Source: Coriaria nepalensis (lineage: Eukaryota > Streptophyta > Magnoliopsida > Cucurbitales > Coriariaceae). From it: a DNA stretch of 64,000 nucleotides. Both the position numbers and the translations under genes were made by a program. Below, one piece after another: positions 12,560 through 26,973 of this stretch. A model generated the notes under the pieces. It saw only the letters and a list, made by a program, of their open reading frames with translations, had not been told where the DNA came from and searched no databases. The stretch lies in the NCBI GenBank assembly GCA_027186245.1, contig CP114485.1, forward strand, positions 12,242,001-12,306,000, read 5' to 3'. Within the stretch, counting starts at the first letter, position 1, and each line of letters begins with the position of its first letter.

Positions 12560-12602
12560 TTTGAGGCAACAATTTCAACTTCCTACCATGAATTGGAACT
12601 GA

Positions 12603-14196
12603 TAGATAAGGTTAGAATAGTATCATGGCATGGGGCGACATATATACATATACCTACAGTACTTTGTTCTCTGTAAGAGCTATTATAAGCTGCAATATTT
12701 TTGTAAGGTTCAGTCACACTTTGCAAATGGTTTGATACAGAAGAGAGCGAAAATCAAAGGACAAAGAAAATGGCCTTAATTCTCATTTTGCAATATTTTT
12801 TTTACCAAAGTAGTATAGGAGCTTATTTACGCATGAGCCACCCCTAACCATACCGTAACGTAGATGGAGCCTTAATTCTCATTGGAAATCAAAAACTGCA
12901 TTAGCTTGTGATGGAAATTGGACTGGGCTGAGATGGGAATCCCTTGCAATAAGCTTGTATGAGTGGACCTAGTTGGAACTCCTCTTCTACTCAAAAGGGC
13001 ATAAACCCAGTTTATAGTCATCTTCCACCTCTTTGTAATGTTAAATGGTCAGGGCAGCCCAAGCGTTGCAAGCCATATGTTCATTTGGGCGTGCTAAAAG
13101 GTCTAGCGAGCAATCTTCCTAAACAGCAATCGATGGAAATTTGACCTCTTATGAACGGAAAATTACACTAAAATAATTAAACAGCAAATTAAATTTTGAC
13201 CTCTTACAAGTGAAGATAAGTAGGAGGTAAAAAGAAAATTAATTAATTAATCAAAGGTGCAACCATCACTATTGTTGATGCTAAATCTCGCGTAATGGTA
13301 TATTCACGAATCTGCACCCGTAAAATAGAGAAAATAAGAAGGGACTTAAGTGTTATAATTATAAACTCTATGATGCTTAAGTCAGAAATCTAAATCGACA
13401 CGTTAAATTTTAGAAACAACAATAATTGTGACTTCTCAACTTGTACCATATAGATTGCATATGAGTTAATATAGTCTGTTGAGATTTCATTCAATTTGGG
13501 CACTTTGTAATAAGATAGCTGATAAGGTAAAAATCAATCCTCTTATAAGGCAGTCTCGAACTTAACACACATTAGATCTTTTGAACGATCCACCTTGCGA
13601 CATTCTTGGGCCTTTGACATTTTTTTGCTTCTCATGCATCAAACTTAGCATTGTCTATAGACTATGAGTCTCTCTGATTTTATTGCAGACTTGAACTCAT
13701 ACCGAAGGAGTATTTTTGTCCTCATCAACCATATTTGTTCTCCCTCAATGGGATACATAAAATATAAATACATATCAATTAAGAAGCTATATCATTTGTA
13801 GCTTATAACATCAAAATATTTGGTTCAAGAAGCCATAGATATTAAAAGTCAAATTTTAAGAATTTTGGCACAAAATGCAAATGGCTAAAACATCACTAAT
13901 TTCTCATTTCTTTTATAGATATTTTACATGATCCTTAACATTCTGAAAATTAAAGGACACAAGTTTAAAATATACTTAGTTGATATAGTAAAATTAAGAT
14001 TAAATGCAGAATAAAAACCCGACTAAGAAAAAAAAAAGGGCGAAAACTGCCAGTTTGATCCTCGAAACGATCTTAGATGCTTAGACGTGTTTTTTTAAGG
14101 ATGTTTTAGAGTCGATCTCATCATATATGTTGTCTCAAAATTTGCATGCATCACTTCAATTAGTGTATGAAATTAATTAGAATATTTCATAAAAAT
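12603..14196. other. Intergenic region between the NAC and carboxypeptidase-like genes
   Basis: About 1.6 kb between two convergent genes. It contains the NAC 3' flank, AT-rich sequence and one ATG-initiated 60-codon frame (12959-13144) that ends in a stop and resembles nothing I recognise. Its codons look ordinary, but there is no splice or promoter context, so it is not called as a gene. No other structure is seen. Confidence 0.5.
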
Positions 14197-17135
<2,939 letters not shown>

Positions 17136-17215
17136 ATTGGAATCAAATAGTTAAGTAATTAGAGGCTTGAATCGAGAAGTGGGTGTGAGTGAAAGAACAA
17201 GAAGAGGCATTTGGG

Positions 17216-17224
17216 TATTTATAG
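17216..17224 (-). promoter_or_regulatory. Candidate TATA box of the carboxypeptidase-like gene
   Basis: On the minus strand this reads CTATAAATA, a near-perfect plant TATA box, 81 bases before the ATG at 17135. That would give a leader of about 50 bases. The short leader and good match make this one of the more convincing promoters in the window. Confidence 0.65.
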
Positions 17225-19269
17225 AGCTAATTATTTCTAGGTAAGGGACCAGTACGTACCACATATGATATATTTAATTATTTTTCAGAAGGCTATTAGA
17301 AACTATCTTAATTGTGTATTACGTGATTAAGACCAATATGTGTATGGTATATCTGTTAATTTTATTAAATTATACTGGTGAAGGTTCTTGGCAAATGAAT
17401 GGTGGATGATGTCTGAATTTGTCACTCATGGGCAGCTGACGTACGTAGGTGGGGACATATATCTAAAGTTTATATCCTTATCAATAATTAGTACCATTTG
17501 TTTTGTCCGATAGGTTTTTTTTTTTTTTTTTTTACTTATTTTATATTTTTTGTATTCAGTTAATACTCGTTATGAGAAGCATTACAATTAGATTCATCTT
17601 AAGGTTAATGTTAGAGCTTAGTAAAGGCAATACAAATTCTTGTGTCATTTTCTATCAATTCTAGCGTTTGGGACTACGGGCAATTCGAGATTGGAAGGTT
17701 AATTTGTGGTTTTTTTTTGCAAATTTTTATCTACAATTATCATAATTCTTGAATCGGAATATATTTTTATCCAACACAGTAGAAAAAAATTATTCTAATA
17801 ATATACCCAAATATATACATAGAAATAAAAAGAGAATCAAAATTTCATATAGTTTTTATTTTTTTATTTTTTTTGCTATTATTTATATTTTTATCATTAA
17901 ATGATTAATACCATGTAAGAGTTTAAAATTATGTTTATTACCTTAATCATTTTGTTACAGAGAAGTGTAAATATATATACAACATAGGATTTTTTTACTT
18001 TATAAATTTTTTTTTTTAGTATAATCAATTTATTAGAGAGAAAATAATATTAATAAAATTCAAAAAAAAAAGAATCTGATTTATAATCGGAAGGATCCTC
18101 TACGTTCCTCTACGTATCACCTAAAAAGTTAAATTACTTAAAACTATTTAATCTCATGTCACGTGATTCGAGAAATATGAACAATTTTTCTAGTCTAGAT
18201 CAGCATTCAATCGGATAATTCATAAGCCAATGAAGCATTAACACCTTGGAGTTACAATCTACAAATTTCTAACACATGAAGAACTTCGTATTGCTTCTAG
18301 ATATGTACGTGGACCGAATGGTGGGACTGTCTTCAAACCCATCAAACCTATCGTTAGACTATGTTTCTGCTATTGTTTCGAAGTCTTTGTATATCAACAA
18401 AAATGGCGAAAAAAAAATAAAATCAATGATTGGATTTCTGTTCATTTGTAATTTTGAATAAAAGGATTTTTGTCTTCACTTTCATTTTTAAAAAACTATT
18501 TTTGGTTTATTCATTTATACTTAAAATTAAAAATAAAATAAGAAAAACTTAATTTCGATATTGATAAATTTTTGGAGAAATTTTCTAACAAAGTTTTATT
18601 ATAATATCTATATCTGCTCTCGATATCATGTTACACTAGAAAAGTTTAAATTACAAAATAAATTTCTATGGGATGATAACATATAGAAAAATGGATATAT
18701 GTTCCTCATTTATTCCAACATATCTTTATGGAGTGGTATTGAGAATCACATGGGAATGATCATCTCTTTCTACATAGTGACCAAGTCATTCCTGCTACAC
18801 ACTAGTCAATGATCATTACACAAAGTTAAGAGACACGGAATTGGCATATGTTCGAAATTGGTGGTGCTCACTAAAATATTACCCAAAAAGAAATTCTCTT
18901 GAGAATCTCATTATTACTAGGTAGAAAAGACGGGTTTTGTGGCGAACCTTATGGATAATATGTATACATAATGCACTAGTCTTGATCGGTATGACGATCC
19001 TAAAATTTGTGAAAGTAATTAATGCAACAATCAAGTTAGTGATTGAAGCAAAAGATGCTCTTTTAAGTCCAGGAGATAAGAATCTAAAATCCGCAAAGAT
19101 CAATAGACATTTGATCTGAAAATTTTAAGATAGATCTATCAATCGGTCTAATAGAAATCATATATATATATATATATATGGTTTGTTTAAAGGAATATAT
19201 AAAAGACTCATATATATAACTGATTTTTATTAACATGGTTCACAATCTTTAAATAAATTAGATCCATTC
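17225..19269. other. Intergenic region between the carboxypeptidase-like gene and the copia remnant
   Basis: About 2 kb, AT-rich, with a poly(T) run near 17518-17534, other T-rich stretches around 17860-18010 and a (TA)n tract near 19160. Frames at about 18276-18461 and 18937-19119 are open, but I see no known domain in them; the latter may be worn transposon sequence next to the copia fragment. Nothing else is supported. Confidence 0.5.
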
Positions 19270-21235
19270 AAACGTGAGTGAGTAAAGGGAATTGAGGGAT
19301 ATAGGTTATGGGATAAAAGCTTTATAAGAATTAAGGTCTTAGTGAGTAAAGATGTAGTTTTTAATGAACAAAACTTTTTGTGTAAATCAAGTGAATCAAA
19401 CACTAAAAAGATAGATAGTACTAAGGTAACTCATATTGAGGTGGAGTCTGCAACCGTTATTGATCTAACTAGACATCAAAAGGATGGCAGACACCCTTAT
19501 GATCTTGAACCAAATGAGGAGGTGCAAAACACTACTGATGGTCAAGATGAAGAACATGATACACATGAGATCTTAGATAGATCGAGTTATGATAATCTAG
19601 TCGATTATCAATTAGTTTAAGATATGGATAAATGGACGGTAAAACCTAATCTGAAATATTCTTATACTGATCTCATCTACATAGCCTTGGTTGAAGGTAT
19701 GGAAGTTTAAGGAACTAAACCAAATGATTATCATGAGACAATAGGTTCCTTGGACAGCAAGAAATGCCAAAGTGCAATAGATGATGAGATGAACTCACTC
19801 TTAGTAAATAACACATGGGCTCTTGTCCCTAAACTGGACAAACAACGGCTTATTGATTGTAAGTGGATCTTCAAGGTAAAAGAATGTGCACTTTATAATC
19901 TCCCTAGATTTAAAGCTATATTAGTTGTTAAGGGGTACATACAAAAAGAATGAGTATATTTTAATGAAATATTTTCTCCCGTTGTTAAATTGAAAATAAT
20001 AAGAATCATAATAGCTACTATTGTTTGTTATGATTTAAAACTACAACAAATGGATGTTAAAACATCTTTTTTTTTTTGCATAGTAAACTGGATGAGACTA
20101 TATATATGAAACAACCTCTTGGATACGTTAATAAAAAGTACCCAAATCATGTGTGTTTGTTAAAGAAGTTCTTGTATGATTTGAAACAGGTCCCACGACA
20201 ATGGTACTTAAGATTTAATACATTTGTGATTAAGATTGGTTTTACTAGAAGTTCTTTTGATTCATGTCTCTATTTCTTTTGTGAAAATTTTAAATGAGTT
20301 TATTTGCTTATCTATGTTGATGATATGCTTTTAATAAGTAAATCAAAATCAAAAATAGATGAGTTAAAGAACAAATTAAGTCTTGAATTTGATATAGAAA
20401 ACTTAGAGAAGCAAATAGAATTTTAGGTATGAAAATAGCTAAAGATAAGAAAACTAGCTCACTAAAACTATATCAAAATTATTATCTGGAAAAGGTTGCT
20501 AAAAAATTGGAAATTGTTGGTTGCAAGAATGTTATTTTCCTTTTAGCTGCTCATTTCATGTTATCTAAAATACAATGTCCCAAAACTGAACATGATATGC
20601 TTATAATGGAAAACATACCCTAATCAAATGCAATAGGATTAGTTATGTATTTTATGGTTAGTATTAGGCCAGATTTATCATATTCTGTTTCTCTATTAAG
20701 TTGTTTTATGTCTAACCTTAGTTTAAACATTAGAATGCTATGAAATAGTTACCAAGATATGTGAACAGTATAGCTAGCTTGGGTTTATGTTTTAAGAAAT
20801 GGACTAAAAAGTTTGATCTTGTAGGGTTTGTAGGCTCTAATTTTATAGGTGACAGGGATTCAAGAAAGTCTACAGCCGCTTACCAATTATTGCTTAGAGG
20901 TAATTGTATTAGTTGGAAATCATAGTTGCAATCGCTTGTTATATTGTCCTCAACTGAAGAGAGTACATAGCAATCATAGATGCTTTCAAATCATAGATGT
21001 TGTACAGTCTATTCGAACATCCAATCTGCCATACATCTTAGCAAGAATCTCGTTCATCACGAGAGAACCAAGCATGTAGATGTGAAGTACCATTATGTTC
21101 AGGATGAGATAGCTAAAGGTATAATTAGGATTTCTAAGGTTCCAACCGAGGAAAATCTGTTCGATATGGGTACAAAGACTATTTCGGTAGCTAAATTTAA
21201 GCATTACTTAGATTTAGTTCACATGCAGTGACACA
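19270..21235 (+). mobile_element. Decayed Ty1/copia retrotransposon, reverse transcriptase and RNase H half
   Basis: The translated frames, broken by stops and shifts, follow the copia order. A post-integrase linker (19290-19620) comes first. Then comes the start of reverse transcriptase (near NNTWALVPKL and CKWIFKVK, 19750-19950), the LDETIYMKQPLGYV segment (20084-20125), the catalytic YVDD box at 20313-20324, and the RNase H region (DRDSRKSTAAYQ near 20853, HHERTKHVDVKYH near 21057). Lesions include stops at 20295 and 20622 and a T-run at about 20069-20079 that breaks the frame where the family reads FLHGKLDE. No gag, protease or integrase is present on its left. It is the 3' half of an old inactive copy. 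The last segment is followed by an LTR-like sequence that also occurs beside the element at 60-62 kb. Confidence 0.9.
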
Positions 21236-21333
21236 CTTCTTTAGAGCGATGATAGAAAAAATTCAATTTGAAGCGAATAACACTATATTGGATATAATGG
21301 GTTCCTGGAGTATTGAGCTCCAGGTAGAGTTTG

Positions 21334-21760
21334 TTATGATTTTGGTGTGACGTCCAAACTCAGGCAGCCCAACCATCTGGTTGAAGGTTTCTTTTCTTTT
21401 GGTTATTAAAATCTCGATATGATTTTCTTTCTTGATATTGATAGAGCTGCATATTTTGATTGATTGAATATGTATGAGCTTTGTGTATTCCTTGAATCTG
21501 CAAAATAATGATCTTCTGTAGTGCTATTTGCTTACTATTTTGGTTGAGCTCAGTAGATGTAGCTGAAATTAAATTAATCTATGAAACAAACCACTTTATC
21601 TCTAGTATTATTTGTTCTTCTTCTTTAAATTTATATAATCCGTATGAATGAAATATATAATACAATATACCAAAACATAATATATTAGGATTATAAGTTA
21701 ACTTGAGTAATCGATAAGTTAGACTTAGGTCTAATTTACTCGACAGAATTGTCGGATGCT
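21334..21760 (+). repeat. Probable 3' LTR remnant of the copia element at 19 kb
   Basis: The sequence starts with TGTTATGATTTTGG about 100 bases after the RNase H end. It is clearly related to 62075-62500: both contain a TTGAAGGT stretch followed by TTAAAATCT and GATTTTC, then a TTGATTGATTGA run, then a GAGCTCA...GTAG/GATG-CAGCT stretch, and finally a TTAGACTTAGG motif (21718 and 62459). Sharing the same flank downstream of two different halves of the same element family is what a 3' LTR would show. Exact ends and target-site duplication were not found. Confidence 0.5.
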
Positions 21761-24700
21761 TGTTCTCTATATGTCTATTATATCATGGAATTTAAAATAA
21801 TATCATTTGTAACTTTAACTTATCCATACATTCTCATCCATTTGTGGGGAAAACCATGATGGTTTTATTAATTACTTGGGTTCGGCACTAACCAATTATC
21901 ATAAAGCATTAACCCACTAAACATGCGGTACATGCATCATCCTTTTTGACACGTCTAAGTCTAGGTTACCATTTATCCCAAAGTGAAAGTGGACTCAACA
22001 ATGAATATCTCATATTATAACCTATCTAATAAGATTTAGGGGCATTTAGTTCGAATTTTTGAAAGAAAATCGAATGAATTAGAGAATGAAAAAGAGAGGA
22101 AATATAATTAGATTTTAGAAACATTTATTTAATTATATAAAGAATGAATAATAAAAAATAATTTGTATATTACCGACTTATAAGATTGGTGGTAACTTAA
22201 ACAAATAACTAGGAATTCTATGTGGCTTCGTCTTCCTCTTTCTACCCTTAGATATCTCTCTATCTTCTTCAATTTTGTTCAAGCATCATTACCGACCTGA
22301 GTTAAGATATTAGTACGGTGGATTATATAGATACTTGGGGTGCCATATCGAATCAAATTGATAACGAGTAGAGATATTGAATTATGTCATCCAAGGATTT
22401 CACGATTAATGTAAGAAATTTCTCGACACCATTCTCACGTATGATGTGTTTTGTTTTTTGTCTGAGAAAAAAACGTAATTTCATTAAGTTTCATATATGT
22501 ATAATAATATAAGGTGAGGTTTTTTAACATACTCATGGAGTATCATATCAAGACACCTTGAATGGGTAGGTAAATAAAAACTTAAATAATATATTAAAAA
22601 GCTGACATGTCTTGATATTAGTGGATGGAATAGAAATCATCTTTTATTCCATGAGTATATTAAAATATTTCCTATAAGGTATTATCCAAGATGGTACTAC
22701 AAAGTTCGAGATCCACATCTATGAATTGAAAAGTCCGAGATAAGAGTGGAATTAGGATTAAAAGAGATATTATATATCTTCAATTTTTTTTAAAATTAAT
22801 ATTTTAGTATATAATTATTAAAATTTTATATACAAATCCTTAAAGCTATATATAAAAATATTTTATTTACTCTAATTTTTATTTAATACATTTTATTTTC
22901 CCTTTAACTCTTTTTGTGGCTCTGCCACTAAATAGAGGGATTGCATATGAGAAAATGAAAATATCTAATGATATATTGGGTGTATGTAGGGGCTGAACCT
23001 AGGGGTAAAGGGCCTGCCCCTTTCAACTTTGTTAAAATTAGGATTTTAACCTAAAGATTTTAAAATTTAGTAAACAAATCCTTAAAATGTTAGTTAAAAA
23101 TTTACGTTTGTCACCCTTATTTTCATACAAAACTTTTTGTCTCTTATAATTAATTTTTTTTTTTTTCTTGTTTCATCCCCAGGGTGTATGCACCTTACAT
23201 AGAAGAGAATTGGTGTGAGGCTCAGTAGTGAAACTCATCATCTTAAGTCACATCAATTACATAAAACGGAGGTAAGAGATTTTTTCTCCTTCATGTACAC
23301 ACACACTCAACAAGTCTATGACTAGTTGTTACTTCACAACATTACGATTATTTAACCTAATCCCATTAATGAATCCTCCATTCCATCGTATTCATTTCCC
23401 CCTTCCTTGATGATCAGATAGAAATTTATGGTAAAGTGCAGTTGGTTCATCGTATGCTCTCCCCATTATTGTTATTATTGTTGTTGTTGTTTTTTTTTTT
23501 TTTTTCTCTCAGAGGTTTTGTCTCCTTATCTCACTGAAAGAACAAAAGTGAATAGTAACTTTTATTATTTTTATTTTTAAAAAATATAGCGGGTCAACTT
23601 CAACACCAAAACTTTGGCATGCAAGCACTATTTGTGCACAAAATATGCCACCTATAATGGGTGACAAAATATGCCACTATTTGTCCACTTTGAGTGGTTC
23701 TTTGACCATCTCTTGATCAACACCTGACACACATGGTTTGAGACCCTAGAATGTACCCTACTTGACCATATTTTATCTAGGCTTTGCAAACCACGTTCTG
23801 CTAAAATTAATAATATCCGACTCTTTAGGATAAAAAGAGGAGGACGATGAAGGAAATTAATTATTATAAAAGCACTATTCTACATTCTAGACCTAACATG
23901 TTAACAAAGTTTATCCATTTCATAAACAATCGTAACATCTTCTCTCAAGTACAAAATCTAAACCAACAAAACAAGCATTTTTTTTTTTTGTTCATTTTTT
24001 GATTTTACAATGTTTTTTTTTTTTTTTTAACTCCTTAGAGGAGAGGTAATAAGGATATTATTTGAATAAGTAATAATACAAAATTCATCTTACCATATAT
24101 TTTCTATTTTAAGAAGTGTGGTTAGTATTGGATCGAGAAGACTTTCATAATTTTATATTCAATAATAATAATAATAAAATTAAAATATATAAAATATTTC
24201 GAGATTATATTTAATATATATGTATATATAATGTTGTACAGTTACAAGATACCTCTATAGTGTTAATCACACGTGTCTTTCTCCTTGGATTGAAAAGGAA
24301 TGTTAGAAATGAGAGACAACGATTTCTTGCTTTATCTAAAACAATGAGTTGTTTGTAGAAAATAGACGATGTTTTGGTGACTAAACCACTATTAGATATC
24401 AACGGTATAATATTTGGAAATGTTTTCCATTCAAATAAACAGTGTATTGTTTACTGTAAAGTGTACAACTATAAACTCATCATCATTCATCATCACTTGT
24501 TATTCTTCGCACACCAAAGTTGTGCGTGAGTTAGCTATGAAAGGTCAACCTTCTGCCACTTGTTGAGTCATAGCAACCTTAATTTGACTATCCAATTTTC
24601 ACATCATTTCTCTCTCCCTCACTCTTTCTGAAGGCACTATCAATACATTATCAACAGACTAAGTGGATGTAAAGTATAGGGTTCACAAGTAGATGATCAA

Positions 24701-26941
24701 AGAAAGTATAGGGACCATATTGATAAATAACCTGAAGTATAGGGACTGGATTGGATTATTCCGATATGTCTGTGCTTACATCTGAAATTGATGTAATAAT
24801 GTAATGAGAAAGAATGGTGGGAACACAATTTGGCACCAACATAGAACATGTTTGCGAAATGAGTTGTTGATTGAGTTTTGACATTATAAGAGTAATTTTC
24901 GAGCTCAATATATAGTGACAGGTTAAGTAAAAGACAACTCTTATTTCACTTGCATACACATGAACTTATACAACACACAAATACACTTGTAATAAACTCT
25001 CAACTATAACTAGTTACAACACAAACCACTTTTTAAAAAAACTCAAAACTCTAGTGCAAGTTCCTTTACACTTGTAATACCAAATGCTTCTCTTTAATTC
25101 TCTGCACAAAAACATATGGAAGCGATGCTCCGGCTTGTTTATTTCTTCTCTTTCTCGGCCTACCTAACCACTTTTCATCTTAACGTGAATATTTGGACTT
25201 TTTAATTGAGTGAATATATTTATCCGGGACTATATTTTCTAAATCTTAAGACTCGATTAAGAGAGTATCAATAAACATTCATCTCCTTATGAATAAAACT
25301 CATTCGGGCTTTGTTATTCATCTTTTCAATGATATTTTGAAGCACCAACTTCAAAGTTGAAAGACATCGAGCACCATTGAAACCCTAACTTATTTTTCAG
25401 ACTAAAAATTAAAAAGCCAAAGATTCTCGAGTAAGGACCCAACTCAAAAGCAAGCAAGCGGCTGCGGCTAGGGTTCATGAAAAAAAAGATGAAAGCAAAA
25501 AAAAGCTTTGTTTTAGGCCTTTTGCACGTGTGGTTTGATTTTTAGGATGGGAATGGAATGAAAATATATTTTATCCGATTGTTTGGTTCGATTTCATGGA
25601 GTTGGAATGCTTTTCAATTTGCACTTGGATGAAAGAAATGATTCATCTATTGTTTCTTAAGTATATGTTTTTCGAATTTGTCTATTCATTTATGTGGATC
25701 ATTTACCTATTATTTATATTTTGTTGTAGCCCTTATATTATTTTTGAGATATAACGTATTTTGCACTTTTTTCGACTTCAAAAATTAGAACGATAATATT
25801 CTTTACACATTTCCTTATACAGCTAAACGAACATTAAATTCTAATTCGACTCAAAGAATCTAGTAGAATAATGACATTGCACTCATCGCACTCCTATTAG
25901 AAAATTCGTTCATGAATTTAATCTAAAGAGGTTTATTTCACTCACGTTTATTTTCGCTTCTGGTCCATCATGGAAGCCATTTGAACCATGTGGTATATAA
26001 TGTACTTTATTATAGGACACAAGACTAATCACCAACCCATTGTCTGGTATTATATATATCTTATGTCTTTACTTCCATTTTGTCCTACTTCTTTTCTAGA
26101 CCAAGAACAAGCTTCATTGGTTGCAAGAGAGAAAAAAAAAAAAAAAAGAATGTGTACCAAAATGGTGGTAGTAGCTAAAAACATCATTTGAGCCACTAAT
26201 TTTTTTTTTTTTTTTTTTAACTTTCTAGGCTGTCCCTAAAAGTTGCCTACGCCACGCTTTAAAAGCATTTTCAAGTTTCATATTCTAATATTCCATACAA
26301 TCCATGAAGCTTAAGTTAATACAGAGGTCTAAGTTAAGTATGAGAAACCTTAGCATATATTCCTTAATGCATTTATTGGCTACCCTGAAGAGGATTGCTT
26401 TGTTTTACTAAACAGTATCAAGTTATAGATGATCTAAATTGAGAATTAATGTAGTAATATATTTGGTTAAATGCATTACGACATGTCGGTGAAAGAGAGT
26501 AAGAAAGGAAAGTTTGATGATTTCACAATACAAAACGGATCAACTATACAAGTAAGAGATCTAGAAATCATATATATTTGTGGCGCACCAAATGCACACA
26601 ATGAAGGAAAGAAAAACCTCTGTTACAGCGTCTCTTGTATATCATTTACAAAAAAACAAGAAAACACACACATTGACTACCTATATTATATGTAGAGAGA
26701 AAAGGAATCTCTATGAGGGAAAACAATGGTTCAGATGATTCTATCTATAATTTCTATATATAGACAATTTCAAACGTCTTCTTTTCAACAGCCTCTGCTT
26801 CTGTTATCCTTCTAGATCTTTATATATATGGTCAGATGAATTGCCTAATATTTTCCGACTTGCTGCAGACAATCCCGGGCAGAAACAAATCGGTTTTGAT
26901 AAATGTTGAGTAAAGAATTTTTCTAAATCTAAAAAGGAACA
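21761..26941. other. Long gene-poor region with repeat fragments
   Basis: About 5.2 kb with no supported gene. Around 22780-22930 and again 22990-23185 lie two related stretches, with a GGCCTGCCCCTTTCAACTTT phrase in one and GTGGCTCTGCCACTA in the other. They resemble the worn, untranslated dispersed repeats common in plant genomes. Poly(T) and poly(A) runs occur near 23490, 23980, 24013, 26135 and 26200. Short open frames, including the one at 26471-26695 in the probable 3' UTR of the helicase gene, show no domain or splice context. Confidence 0.5.
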
Positions 26942-26970
26942 CCCCCCCCCCCCCCCAAAAAAAAAAAAAA
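26942..26970. repeat. Adjacent poly(C) and poly(A) runs
   Basis: Fifteen C are followed directly by fourteen A, only three bases beyond the stop codon of the helicase gene, which is on the minus strand. In its mRNA this would be a U-run then a G-run at the very start of the 3' UTR. Runs like these are also places where assemblies go wrong, so the lengths should be taken with care. Confidence 0.85.
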
Positions 26971-26973
26971 CTA

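Noticed and set aside
18879..19119. Open frames on both strands beside the copia fragment
   Set aside because: No retrotransposon or host motif could be seen; overlapping frames on both strands suggest chance.
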